From Phytophthora sp. 'mugwort' (taxonomy: Eukaryota > Oomycota > Peronosporomycetes > Peronosporales > Peronosporaceae), in the NCBI GenBank assembly GCA_033558025.1, contig JAUCEF010000011.1, positions 186,001-250,000 on the forward strand: 64,000 bases of DNA, given 5' to 3'. Below the pieces are notes generated by a model that did no database searches, had not been told where the DNA came from, and saw nothing but the letters and a program-made list of their open reading frames with translations. Of the stretch, positions 42,376 through 52,112 are shown one piece after another. The translations under genes and the position numbers were made by a program. Each line of letters begins with the position of its first letter. The first letter of the stretch is position 1.

Positions 42376-42577
42376 ATTGTTCCCGATAGGGTTAGAGGCA
42401 AAACTGTGTGCTTGTGTGTGTTTGCGTGATATGTGTTCTTTGCTGTGATGTGTGTGCCCAGGTGATGTTTGCAGTTGTATGCGGCGCGCTATGAGGTGTG
42501 TCAGCACGTGATAGTTGTTGTATATATAACTAGTGTGGTTCTGAGGATGGACATGTATTTGAATGAATAACTAACTG

Positions 42578-44650
42578 TCACACGCGACCGACAGGGGTGT
42601 GTATGCCTTGCGTGTCAACAGGTGCAGGGTCAGCGATGCTTCTGATTGCAAGTTGGCGCTTATAGATCATGATACGCTCGTCAAGATGCCGGACTTGTGG
42701 AGCGGACGCAGTGCGCGCAGGACACCTCCAGTTCCCTTTGCGTTGACGCCATGGGCCTTCAAGAACGCGAGCAGCGCGGCGGCCTAAGTCGAGGAATTGG
42801 TCCTTGTAGTCCCTCGCTTTGGCATCTAGGATAAAGCCCTCGTCGAGGAAGAGCTTCATGAAGGCAACGATGTGACGGGACTCCGACTTCTTTTGGCGAT
42901 CAGCGGAGTCCCCGATGCGCGGCACGCGCGTGTACCAGTCGTACCAAGCGGCTGAAAGGTTTGTGACTTGTTTCTTCCTGCGCTTGGGTTTCGGCTCCTG
43001 TTCTGATGCTTCTTCGGCTTGTTCGACTGCAGGTCTTCCGTGCTTCTCCTTTGGGTTCAACAAAGCCGCTTCGACGATCGTCAGGCGTGCGGCTAGTGCT
43101 TTGTTTGTGGCGATAAGTTCTTGAATGACAGCAGGAAGGTGATCCATTCTTGGGCATGGATGTTGGCTTGCGTCTTGTTGTTGTTGTTGTTCTTTATCAG
43201 GTGGAGTAGCGCCGTCGTGCAGCGCAACAGACCATGCGAGCGCGTCACCAATCGGTATCTCCGCGGCTACCAAGTACTCCTCCACGCCCGTGACGATAGG
43301 GGCTGTCGGTGCAAGCTCCTTTAACTACGGGAAGTATCGAATGAGGTACGCTGTGAATATGCTCAATACCTTGGTGCTTACGTTCAGTCGTTGTTGCTTG
43401 AGACCTGAGCAGGTGCTGAATAGACAAGCCTGCAAGCGACCTAGCCGTTCCTGGATAATATGATCCAGCTCCGCAACGACGAGGATCGTGGGCGACTCCT
43501 CCCCCCCCCATCCGCTCAAGTCTCGAGCCACTTTCCTGTCCTCGCGAGCCGTTTTAGTGATGTAGGCGAAGGCCTTGTTCGTCTTCGTCATATCCCACGC
43601 CCTGCGGTCGAAGGTCTACTGAGCAGCTAGGTGGGCGTCGGCGTTCGCGTGCTGAGCACCGTCACGGCAGAAGGAATGTGAGGTCAAGGTAGCGGTGGCT
43701 CCAGCAGGTTCAGCTACGCGCTTGAGCATCCTGTTCACGTAAGCCTGCACCCCATCCTCACCCCGCTTGGTGTATCCGCCTCCCGGTTTGTTCCTTAGGA
43801 CGACTCCTAAGCAACGGGGGGGGGGGGGGGCATGGTCGACGGCACTACAGCAACTTGAAGCGTTGCCGGCTCAGCTGCCAACAACTCGTGAAGCGGCGAA
43901 CCGGTGTCAATCGGGGTAACATCTTCAGACGCAAGCTCGGGCAGCTGGTCAAGCAGTGCTGCACAAGGTGCATCCTGGGTAGCCAGTGCGACGGCGAGCG
44001 CGTGCAAAGGGTACGCTAAGAAGTCCTTCTTGTCAGGGATCAAGGTGAGTCCCTGTTCTTCTGATGTCTTGACCCGCAGCAGCCGAATGTAGAATGTGCC
44101 GCTCGCTGATACTGACACGTGCTGCTTTGGTATGTAACCTAAGTCCGAAGAGCGCCCGAGGCAGTGCCACATTAGACACGCGAGTGCAGCGCGTTTAGGT
44201 AGCCAGCATGTACGCGAGCTGTGCTGTACACATAGCGAACAAGCGCCTGTAAGTTCCCCTTAGTACAAGGAGGAGCTTTATTAGGCAAGCTACCTTTCTC
44301 TCTTTTTTTGTTGCTTTAGCAAGATTAACTCAATAGGGACACGCAAGTGCGGGTATTCATCGAACAACCACAACTTAACATTTCTATAATACGATGTTGC
44401 CCAATTGCGTGCAAGCTTACCTTCGTTCCCTTCGTTGGTGGCGAGATAGTAGCCAAAGCGATCCATAGTCGCCGTCAACCGCTTGCCGGAGTTATGCTAG
44501 CCTGGACGTATTCCATGCTAGCATTCTCTCCCTCCAGAATCCGCTTGAATGCGGCAATCGCTGTGGTTCGCGCCTTCATGGTGTTCACATTCGCGAACGC
44601 GGTTAAGCTCATGCTTCTCGATCTGCGTTTCGAACTGTGTGACCTGAACT
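42578..44650 (-). pseudogene. Crypton-type tyrosine recombinase, copy B
   Basis: The order along the reverse strand is nearly complete. N-terminal SAM-like domain (TTAIAAFKRILEGENASMEY near 44560, NEGKLARNWATSYYRNVKLW near 44390). Catalytic domain: CLGRSSDLGYIPKQHVSV (Arg, near 44155) and LLRVKTSEEQGLTLIPDK. The H-x-x-R box reads SHSFC near 43675, Arg replaced by Cys. An amber stop precedes TFDRRAWDMTKTNKAFAYI (Tyr nucleophile, near 43570). Then LDHIIQERLGRLQACLF and a C-terminal part (42578-43285) with LPAVIQELIATNKALAARL, a basic KPKRRKKQ and WYDWYTRVP. Cryptons move as DNA through the recombinase alone. The mutated H-x-x-R, the stop and a 15-G run near 43816 make this copy inactive. Confidence 0.72.
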
Positions 44651-45290
44651 AGAGGATGTGTGTCAACGTCCTCCAACTTTCTTCCTAGTCTAGGAAAATA
44701 CCTAGTTGTCCGAATGCTACATTTATACCAGAACTATTCGCTAGACTTGACATTTGTATCGGCATATTCGTATTTTGTGTGGCTGGTTCCGACAAATATT
44801 TGTCGGAATATTTCGGAACGGTCCCTTAGCCCTAATTGTTTTGATTCGCTGAAAATTCTCAATTAGAGTGATGTGATAGGCTAACATGCGATCTCCTTTG
44901 GGTCTTCCACCTGCTGTTCTATCTGTCGGAAAAACAACTATATTCATCCTTATACAGGTGAGATTATACTAGCTCGCTATTTCCAACGGACAAATCGGAT
45001 CGACGATCACGTTCAGAATTATTTAGTACACTACAAATCTATAGAAATCGCTACGAAAAGCATATCGCCCTTCTGGTGTGCTGTCATTTCACAAATGGTA
45101 CCATCTACAGAACATGTACCAGCGCGTCTTTCCTCACACCGCATCTGTTAGGCGCCGCCCAGATACCCTTCTACTGATTTGCATAGTTTAACCCAAATGT
45201 TCCCATTTTTCTCATCGGCGAGTGGGTGGGCATTTTTTTACATCCCTAAACCCCCAAAAACTTTATCCCGATTTCGGAACGCTGACTACA
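44651..45290. other. Intergenic region upstream of BRO1-domain gene
   Basis: AT-rich, no gene. It contains a 22-bp perfect palindrome (44787-44808) and a pyrimidine-rich TTCCCATTTTTCTCATC stretch near 45200 that may be part of the promoter of the following gene. Confidence 0.4.
44787..44808. repeat. 22-bp perfect palindrome
   Basis: Centred on AAATATTT and bounded by TTCCGAC / GTCGGAA. TCGGAA recurs at 44813 and 44927. Could be a protein-binding site or a remnant of an element terminus. Confidence 0.45.
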
Positions 45291-47197
45291 ATGACTCAGC
45301 GCGAGCCTCTTCCGCCGTGCTGCCACGCACTCACACCGGTCCAGAAATGCAGCGGCAATGTGAGTGCATCCTTGCAGACACTCAAAGCCAGTGTCTTCTA
45401 ACCTGTTCTCTCCCCACCAACCTGTCAGCCTCAATTCTCCTCCGAGTTGCGCAAATTCGGCGTCTCCACCAAAGTCGACGGCGTGCAGCGACTCGCCAGC
45501 GACCTCAGCGCCGCTCGCGCCGCACTGCAACTGGCGAGCGTCCCCAGTGTACCCAGCTCCGTCTTCCAGACGCCTGAGGACATTCCAAGCTATACGCGGA
45601 AACTGGTACAGTACTTGGCGCTCGTCCAGGGCTTCACAGAGTTCGCACAGAACTCGGAGCCGAATGCGCGAGCGGCATCAGTGCCGGTAACCGACGCGAC
45701 AGTGGACGCAGCGCTGCGCCAACCACTGGTGGAGACTGCAGAAGGCCAAGAAGACGGCGAATCGATTGCTACCACTACGGACTGCAACGGGTGTCTTAAC
45801 TTCTGTCGGTGGCAGGACGCACTCACGGGCCAGACGGTATGCGCTCGCAGTGCAAGGCAGGAATACGCACACGTGCTGTTGGCTAGTGGTGTCTTGATGA
45901 TGACAGATGCAAGAGACAAAGTGGACGCTATTTTGTCCCAGAGACTGTCAGAGCTCGATGAGACGCAGCTCAAGCTCGCGTACCAGTTACTGCTGCATGC
46001 GGCTGGGGTGCTGGAGGCATGTCTCGAGTCGATGAACATCACACCGCGCACAATTGGCGCCGAGTTCCTCGAGGGTCCCGGGGAGAAGGTCGAGACTGAG
46101 ATGCAGACGCAAACGTCTGCAGATGAGACTGGAATCGTGCCGGACGACGACATAATGGCCAAGTGGCGCGAGGAGCAACGTCAGGCTCAGCAAGTGACGT
46201 TACAGAAAGCTTCTCCCGACACGAGCGAGGCCACAAATGGTCATTCCGCCAAACTTGCGTCGTCCAACGCAGCGGAGGATCTTGCAATGCTGAAGCGTAT
46301 ACCGGACCTCGCAGATGGTCGCTTCCCGCAGCTATTAGCATGGATTGCTCTTGCTGAGGCACAGGAGCTTGTCGTGCTGCGTGGAGTGACTCGTGAGACC
46401 GTTGACTACATTTTAATGGCCAAGTTATCGATGGACATTTCGACGAGATACAAAGGTCAGTTAGCTACACTGCGCAGCTCCCATAGGTTTCACTGACATA
46501 ATGCTAACTGTTTTCCATCCATGGGCATCCTGCAGAATGTCAGAAAATTGCATCCAGATTGTTGTCCTACTCAACGTCAATCACGGCCGAACGTATTCGC
46601 CATTATTGTGCCTATAAGGAGCCTTACTACCAAGCCATTTCAACGTATTTTCAAGGCGCCGCATGTATGCTGAAGGAAGATGCTCGAAACTGCGCTCAGG
46701 CCGTGGCTAATTTTAAGAAGGCAGCCGCTCTTTTTGAAAGAGTTATGCCACTTGAGAAAAGCTACGAAAGCAAAATGGCAGCCGACAAGGAGGAAAAAGA
46801 GCGCGTGAGTCTGCTGGCGGATGTGTTTCTTCGGTCGCAGCAGATAATCAGTCGAGATTTGGACATTGTCACCCATCGCAATGACAGCGTTTATTATGAA
46901 TCGGTACGAAATGACCGATATAGAGCTACCTTTGTAAAGTTCTACTACGGTTTAACCATCGATGACTCCATCTTGTTTCCGTAGATCCCTGAGCCTGAAG
47001 CCCCGTGCAATGCACTAAGTCTCGTGCAGCCAACAACATTCCCGACAGTGACAACAAGTGATTTGTGGCGTAATGAGGAGGTTGCTAACTGCCTTAAATC
47101 AACTGCCGTACTTGCGCCAGCTGCAGCGACTGAGAGTCAGCAAAAGCAGAGTAGCCGTCCGCGCGAAGGCTGCTGTTCAAGCTGCACCATTTCGTAA
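45291..47197 (+). CDS. BRO1-domain protein (four exons)
   Basis: Exons 45291-45359, 45429-46455, 46536-46903 and 46985-47197. All introns are GT-AG and 69-81 bp, and every junction keeps frame (CSGN|PQFS, TRYK|ECQK, VYYES|IPEPE). The product is 558 aa. BRO1-type features: helical repeats with QYLALVQGFTEF, FRWQDALTGQ-like, QEYAHVLLASGVLMM, a long Asp/Glu/Gln-rich insert, then WIALAEAQELVVLRGVTRE, KEPYYQAISTYFQGAACML, ANFKKAAALFERVM and the closing VYYES-IPEPE strand. The fold is close to BROX/ALIX N-domains, which bind ESCRT-III CHMP4 in membrane remodelling. No C-terminal V domain or CAAX-like end is seen; the last 50 residues are low complexity. The stop codon lies in an inverted repeat. 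If intron 3 is retained, the protein ends at 46984. Confidence 0.8.
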
Positions 47198-47249
47198 GCT
47201 TCGGAAATTGTACATACACTATGTACAAATTTCGAAGCTTACGAAATGG
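47187..47249. repeat. 30-bp inverted repeat with 3-nt loop
   Basis: Left arm 47187-47216 (CCATTTCGTAAGCTTCGG then AAATTGTACATA) pairs with the right arm 47220-47249 at 28 of 30 positions, loop CAC. It includes the TAA stop codon of the BRO1-domain gene (47195-47197), so it would form a hairpin at the start of the 3' UTR. Single copy in this window. Confidence 0.75.
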
Positions 47250-47422
47250 ATATAATACACTATGTTTTAACATGTAAACCGGGCTTCGACAGGTTAAGAA
47301 CGCAAAGAACCACATGATACGTGCGAGCTGAAATTGGTTGTACGTTTGACTTTAGGTTCTAAGACAGGTCACCTGAATAGCATTTGTTGGAGCGGTGTGA
47401 AAAAAACACCGACAGCCGCTGT

Positions 47423-47690
47423 TCACCCATCCAACGTTCTGGAATTTCCCTTCATGCTTGGGCGGATCGCATTAGGCTCGCTGCCGTTGCTCATGCACTT
47501 CAAGTGGGTCGCATATGAATCGCCCGATCTCGATGTATTTAATCCATTTGTTACTCGTCTGGTTTCGATGCCGATAGCAGCGTCGGTGACACTAATATCC
47601 AGAGGGTATCCGTCGAGCACGAAGCCGTGTCAAGACATTTGAGCGACGGGCTCGATGTAATTGGTCCGTGGGCCCCGGTATTCGTTCGCT
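47423..47690 (-). pseudogene. Cutinase gene fragment
   Basis: The reverse-strand reading gives VAQ, a stop, then FVLDGYPLDISVTDAAIGIE, which lines up with VAQECPNTVFVLGGYSQG and ASVTDISIGIQT of the two intact cutinases nearby. The catalytic Ser of GYSQG is replaced by Pro (GYPL). Beyond about 60 residues no similarity is visible in either direction. Probably the oldest member of the local cutinase cluster. Confidence 0.5.
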
Positions 47691-47699
47691 GGCATGCTG

Positions 47700-48299
47700 G
47701 GACCACAGGACGAGATGCTCAAACCAAGATGGTGCCACTGCCTAGAGCTTGGCTGGTGACTCTCTCATCGAGTACAGTACTTGACCTCAAGTTGAACTGT
47801 GGCGAGTATGGGACTGCGAGCCCATTAGAACGAATGGGAATGTTTCGACAGCAGGAATGTGAACAAAATAGGTGAGAGGATGTGCGCATGGAAGCGGATC
47901 AAGTCATCGCTTATATTCGTCACTGTCGCACATAACATTCTGGAGAAGTCACTATAATAGCAAGACAAGTGGACAAGCAAGAGCGTGATGGGTTAGTACA
48001 ATATTTCCTTGGCCTGAAAAATCTAGACCTATTTTCTTGTCAAAGTTAAAATTCAAGAGCACTAAAAATAATACTAACGGCCATTAACGACTATCACTAA
48101 GATTCGCATTTCCCAATGTAAGGTGTTGTACAATTCAACATGAACTGTAGACTGTACAAGGGAATAACCAACGCAAGTTAAAACAATAAACGCATTCAAA
48201 TTGATGTACGTCTTCACATCGACGTTAGGATCTCACAGACAAAACTCGACAGCACTGTAGACACGAGGGTAGGGTGCTACCCTCGTGGCCTGACGAGGC
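47700..48299. other. Intergenic, downstream of cutinase gene
   Basis: 600 bp, AT-rich after 47990. No gene or repeat recognised. Confidence 0.4.
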
Positions 48300-48965
48300 C
48301 TACCCGCGCAACGCTCTCGCACTCGCGCTTCCGCCCTGCACCAATGCAGCAGCCTTTTGAGCCGCTGTGGCCACGCTGCCGTCCATCGCGTATGTCAGGT
48401 GAGCCATCACGTTGAACCCCCCACCGCAGACTGGATCGCCCATGTTGCAGAATTCGATCGCCTTGGAGCCGTAGATGGAGCTGGAGCTTTCGATGGTTTG
48501 ACCCATGAGCTTAAGCGGGTTGCCGAAAGTCACAATTGCTTTGATTCGAGGCGCCAGAGTCTCTGGGATTCGTTCACCAAAGCCGAGCAATGTTTGAATG
48601 CCAATTGAGATATCGGTGACGCTTGCGCCTTGTGAGTAGCCTCCAAGCACGAAGACCGTGTTAGGACATTCTTGAGCCACGGACACGACGTGGTTGGTCA
48701 TGTCGGTGGCGCCAGGTCCAGCGCTGGTTTGATCCACGGATGCGAGGTAGGTAACCGCGTAGGACGACACGCTCATGCCGCCGAGATTGGATGCGATGCC
48801 ACTGACGAGCGGCTCACCACAAATACCAAATCCTGGCATTTCGCCACTGCCACGAGCGAAGACGACGTGCACGTCGGAGCACTGGGCGTTGACAACGTTG
48901 CTGAGGCAAGTGAACAGCAGTAGTAGGGGGCCGCAAGTCATCGTGCAGACAGAAGAAAACTTCAT
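48300..48965 (-). CDS. Secreted cutinase (copy 1)
   Basis: Single-exon 221-aa serine esterase of the cutinase family (CE5). It hydrolyses ester bonds of plant cutin and is secreted by plant pathogens. N-terminal signal peptide about 1-27 (hydrophobic PLLLLFTCL, cleavage likely after NVVNA). The mature protein starts QCSDVHVVFARGSGEMPG. The catalytic Ser111 is in GGYSQGA, Asp177 in GDPVC and His189 in MAHLTY. Cys29/Cys100 and Cys173/Cys180 are placed for the two conserved disulfides. The start is the ATG at 48965. The frame continues upstream without a better start, and an oomycete initiator lies 39-60 bp before it. The sequence is very close to copy 2 at 51402-52055. Confidence 0.93.
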   Translation of the reverse strand: MKFSSVCTMTCGPLLLLFTCLSNVVNAQCSDVHVVFARGSGEMPGFGICGEPLVSGIASNLGGMSVSSYAVTYLASVDQTSAGPGATDMTNHVVSVAQECPNTVFVLGGYSQGASVTDISIGIQTLLGFGERIPETLAPRIKAIVTFGNPLKLMGQTIESSSSIYGSKAIEFCNMGDPVCGGGFNVMAHLTYAMDGSVATAAQKAAALVQGGSASARALRG

Positions 48966-49003
48966 GACACTATGAAATGGATTGTGTGCAGCTTGAACAG
49001 GAT

Positions 49004-49025
49004 GTGGCAAAATGGGGAATGAGTG
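49004..49025 (-). promoter_or_regulatory. Oomycete initiator of cutinase copy 1
   Basis: Reverse strand reads CACTCATTCCCCATTTTGCC, an excellent match to the oomycete CTCATT initiator plus WTTTG flanking element, ending about 39 bp before the ATG. Confidence 0.65.
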
Positions 49026-50152
49026 GAACTTCCAAGCCTGACGCTTGGTTGGTACTACCTGCACAATTATCCAAGGGGTTAGTTACTACGTGTTGTAACA
49101 TTTCTAGAGACATGGTTTAAAGTGCTGTCGATCTTATCGGGGCACATTACTTGCAAGATTTGTCCTCGGCACCCTCTAGGCCACATGTTCGGTAGAAGCT
49201 CTGGAATTTCATGTGAGGCAATCATGCATCGGCTGTTTCCCGAGTAATTACCGCAGCTTGATGAGGCGTAGACAGAGCTGGTTCTCATTCAATTCGGACA
49301 GCAATTCTGGCTGAAAAGCAAGGACGACGCTCTGAAGCAGAAGTCTAAGCCGCCAGACAAACTGTGGGGATCGTAAAAGCGAGATCGAGGTGACCTGTGG
49401 GTGGTGAAACGGTAGAACAATAGATGAGGGGAATATGCTTGAGCGTTGTGGTTAACTAAATCTTAGTTCTTCTTCTTGATGATCTGTCACCAGAGCCCGC
49501 AGAAACGCACGGATGATGCCCCGTGACACCTTCTGTTCGCCTGCTTACGAGCAACTAACGGCCACCGGCCCCCATACGACCACATGAAAGAGTATGCCAC
49601 GTGTGCCGCCTCCCCATGTGTTCCAGCATGTTGGTAGTGATTTCTTGCACCAATATTTCGTTTTTCCAACGCTATAGTCTATAGCCTATAGAGCATCCCC
49701 ACTAGGTGTGCCCTACAAAGCAATAGGTCAACCTGCTATTCATTATTATCTCGGATAAGACACAACGAGAATGACCTAAAGCAGGTGGACGTTTTGGCAA
49801 CGTGCGTTTGGTCTGGACTCAGCCATGTCGTGAACGATGCACTCGTCTTGATACTCAGGACAAAAAGTAGCACTTCAACGATTCGCCGGAGAGAGCAGTC
49901 GCGGGTTGTCCTAGTACACTTGGGCGTTTGCACTACCAGCAATGATCCCTTTCTGATAGAAGTACGCCTGTAGTGGCTACGAGGCAACAAACAAAAAGCT
50001 ATCAGACCACAAATTCGCTGGTCGGCTGGTCAATGCACAGGCATCGCAGGGAAAATACGACTAGCAAGCTGAAAGGTTCACCTCGAAAGCGAAGCGGCTC
50101 GCCCTGGAGACCTGCCTCATCGACCACGAAATTTGTTAGCCGGCGAGCTTCA
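49026..50152. other. Intergenic region between cutinase genes
   Basis: About 1.1 kb between divergent cutinase genes. Short frames only, with no domain. Confidence 0.4.
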
Positions 50153-50167
50153 CATTCTCCAATTTCC
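50153..50167 (+). promoter_or_regulatory. Initiator-like element of cutinase pseudogene
   Basis: CATTCTCCAATTTCC, 38 bp before the ATG, resembles the initiators of the two intact cutinases. The promoter is therefore still recognisable. Confidence 0.5.
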
Positions 50168-50204
50168 ACTGACAAATACCTAACAACCCCCAAAAATTTA
50201 CGAA

Positions 50205-50853
50205 ATGAAGCTCACTGCCTTGTTCCCGACGATCCTTGGATCTCTCCTGGTGTCATTTGATCCTACTCGCCCTGTCAACGCCGCGTGCTCTCATGTTCAC
50301 GTCGTTTTCGCCCGCGGAAGCGGTGAAATGGCGGGACTCGGCATTTGCGGTGAACCTCTTGTCAGTGGCATCGCCTCTGACCTCTCCGGAATGAGCGTCA
50401 CGTCGTATGCGGTCGACTACCTCGCCTCTATGGACCAGACGAGTGGAGGCCCTAAAACCACTGACATGACCAATCATGTCGTATCCGTTGCACAAGAGTG
50501 TCCTGACACAGTGTTCGTGCTCGGAGGCTACTCTCAAGTGCTAGCGTCACAGACATCGCTATCGGCATCAAGACGACACTCGGCTCGGGCGATGTGATTC
50601 CAGACGCTTTGTCGTCCCGTATCAAAGCAATTGTGACGTTCGGCAACCCGCTCAAGCTCATGGGCGAAACCATCGAGAGTGCCAGCTCAACGTACGGATC
50701 GAAGGCGATTGAGTCTGCAACACGGTGACCCCGTGGGGAAATGGCTTCAACACGATGGCGCACCTGACGTATGCGACGGATGGCAGTGTGACGACTGCAG
50801 CTCAAAAGGCCGTTGTTTTGGTGAAGGGAGGCACCAGGGCGCTGCGTGCTTAA
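50205..50853 (+). pseudogene. Cutinase pseudogene (copy 3, frameshifted)
   Basis: Opens as a normal secreted cutinase: signal peptide ending about PVNA, CSHVHVVFARGSGEMAGLG, VAQECPDTVFVLGGYSQ with the catalytic Ser. Right after YSQ one G is missing relative to the sister genes and the frame ends about 25 codons later. The rest of the enzyme is readable in the next frame (ASVTDIAIGIKTTLGSG, IVTFGNPLKLMGETI). Further small losses near 50714, 50725 and 50735 remove the Phe-Cys and Asp-Pro-Val-Cys region. The end reads HLTYATDGSVTTAAQK and a stop at 50851. Several losses fall in short runs of one base, so assembly error should be excluded, although four in one gene point to a true pseudogene. Confidence 0.8.
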
Positions 50854-51401
50854 GCCACTTCCAAATGGCAAAGCCTCGTGAAGCTTCAAGGCCTGGAGGT
50901 ATGCTGAGCTGTATGTAGAGACCGTGCCAACAAATATACGTGTTGAATACGTCCGAAGTGTTGCCCTGGAGTGCGGTTAGCCGCTACTTAACCATCTTGA
51001 TGACGAAAATACGTTTTTTTTCAAGGGCAGCACCAACTTTTAATAACTTTAGATCGCGGAAGAAAAACCGCAAAAAATCTGTGAATAAGTTACAGTCGAT
51101 GCTCCAAATGTTTTAAGCCAATACGTTTTTGACAAGGTGGGGCCGCGAATATTTTCAAACAATACTGGACAACGCAATATATTAACTTATCTGCTGTTTA
51201 TTACTTCGTACTACTGAATTAATAATGAAGAATGCAAGCGGATAGTGAGGCACAACACCTAAGCCATTGCCACTTCACATTGGACATATATGTATTAAGA
51301 AGTTAACAACAACGATGATCTGGACATGGTGAGGTTCACACGCTAGCAACAAGCTCATGGACGGCGATGCTCAGAAGCAAGTTACCGAATCATCCTCAGA
51401 A
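50854..51401. other. Intergenic, convergent cutinase 3' ends
   Basis: 550 bp, AT-rich. No feature recognised. Confidence 0.4.
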
Positions 51402-52055
51402 TTACATACGAAGCATCCTCGCACCGCCCTTCACCAACGCAGCAGCCTTCTCGGCCGCACTGGGCACGCTGTCCATTGGATAGGTCGTGTGGGCCATCAT
51501 GTTGAAGCCGTTGCCGCACACCGGATCGCCCATGTTGCAGAATTCGATCGCCTTGGGGCCGTAGGTGGAGCTGGAGCCTTCGATTGTCTGGCCCATTAGC
51601 TTGAGCGGGTTGCCAAACGTCACAATTGCTTTGATTCGAGGAGCCAAGGTCTCCGGAATGGATTCGCCACTGCCAAGCATCGTTTGGATGCCTAACGAGA
51701 TATCGGTGACAGTGGCGCCTTGTGAGTAGCCTCCAAGCACGAAGACCGTGTTGGGACATTCTTGAGCCACGGACACGACGTGGTTAGTCATGTCGGAAGC
51801 ACCGGGACCAGCGCTGGTTTGATCCACCGATGCGAGATAGTTAACCGCGTAGGACGACACGCTCATGCCGCCGAGGTTGGAGGTGATGCCACTGACGAGC
51901 GGCTCACCACAAATACCAAAGCCTGGCATTTCGCCACTGCCACGAGCGAAGACGATGTGAACATCAGAGCACTGCGCTTGAACGAGGTTGGTTGGAGCCG
52001 CAATGAGAAGGGCAATAGAGCCGATGATCGTTGTGCCGGTCGATGCAAACTTCAT
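51402..52055 (-). CDS. Secreted cutinase (copy 2)
   Basis: Single-exon 217-aa cutinase with signal peptide about 1-27 (IIGSIALLIAAPTNLVQA) and mature start QCSDVHIVFARGSGEMPG. Catalytic Ser111 (GGYSQGA), Asp177 (GDPVC) and His189 (MAHTTY) are intact, as are Cys29/100 and Cys173/180. It differs from copy 1 mainly in the signal peptide and the C-terminal 30 residues; the core is almost identical, which points to recent tandem duplication or gene conversion. The start is ATG 52055, with an initiator element 39-57 bp upstream. It would act outside the cell on cutin during plant surface penetration. Confidence 0.93.
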   Translation of the reverse strand: MKFASTGTTIIGSIALLIAAPTNLVQAQCSDVHIVFARGSGEMPGFGICGEPLVSGITSNLGGMSVSSYAVNYLASVDQTSAGPGASDMTNHVVSVAQECPNTVFVLGGYSQGATVTDISLGIQTMLGSGESIPETLAPRIKAIVTFGNPLKLMGQTIEGSSSTYGPKAIEFCNMGDPVCGNGFNMMAHTTYPMDSVPSAAEKAAALVKGGARMLRM

Positions 52056-52093
52056 GTTGCTGCGCTGGGTGTGTATGGCTTGGGTAGATTGCA

Positions 52094-52112
52094 GGAGATT
52101 GAGGAATGAGTC
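52094..52112 (-). promoter_or_regulatory. Oomycete initiator of cutinase copy 2
   Basis: Reverse strand reads GACTCATTCCTCAATCTCC, similar to the copy 1 initiator and at the same distance from the start codon. Confidence 0.6.
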
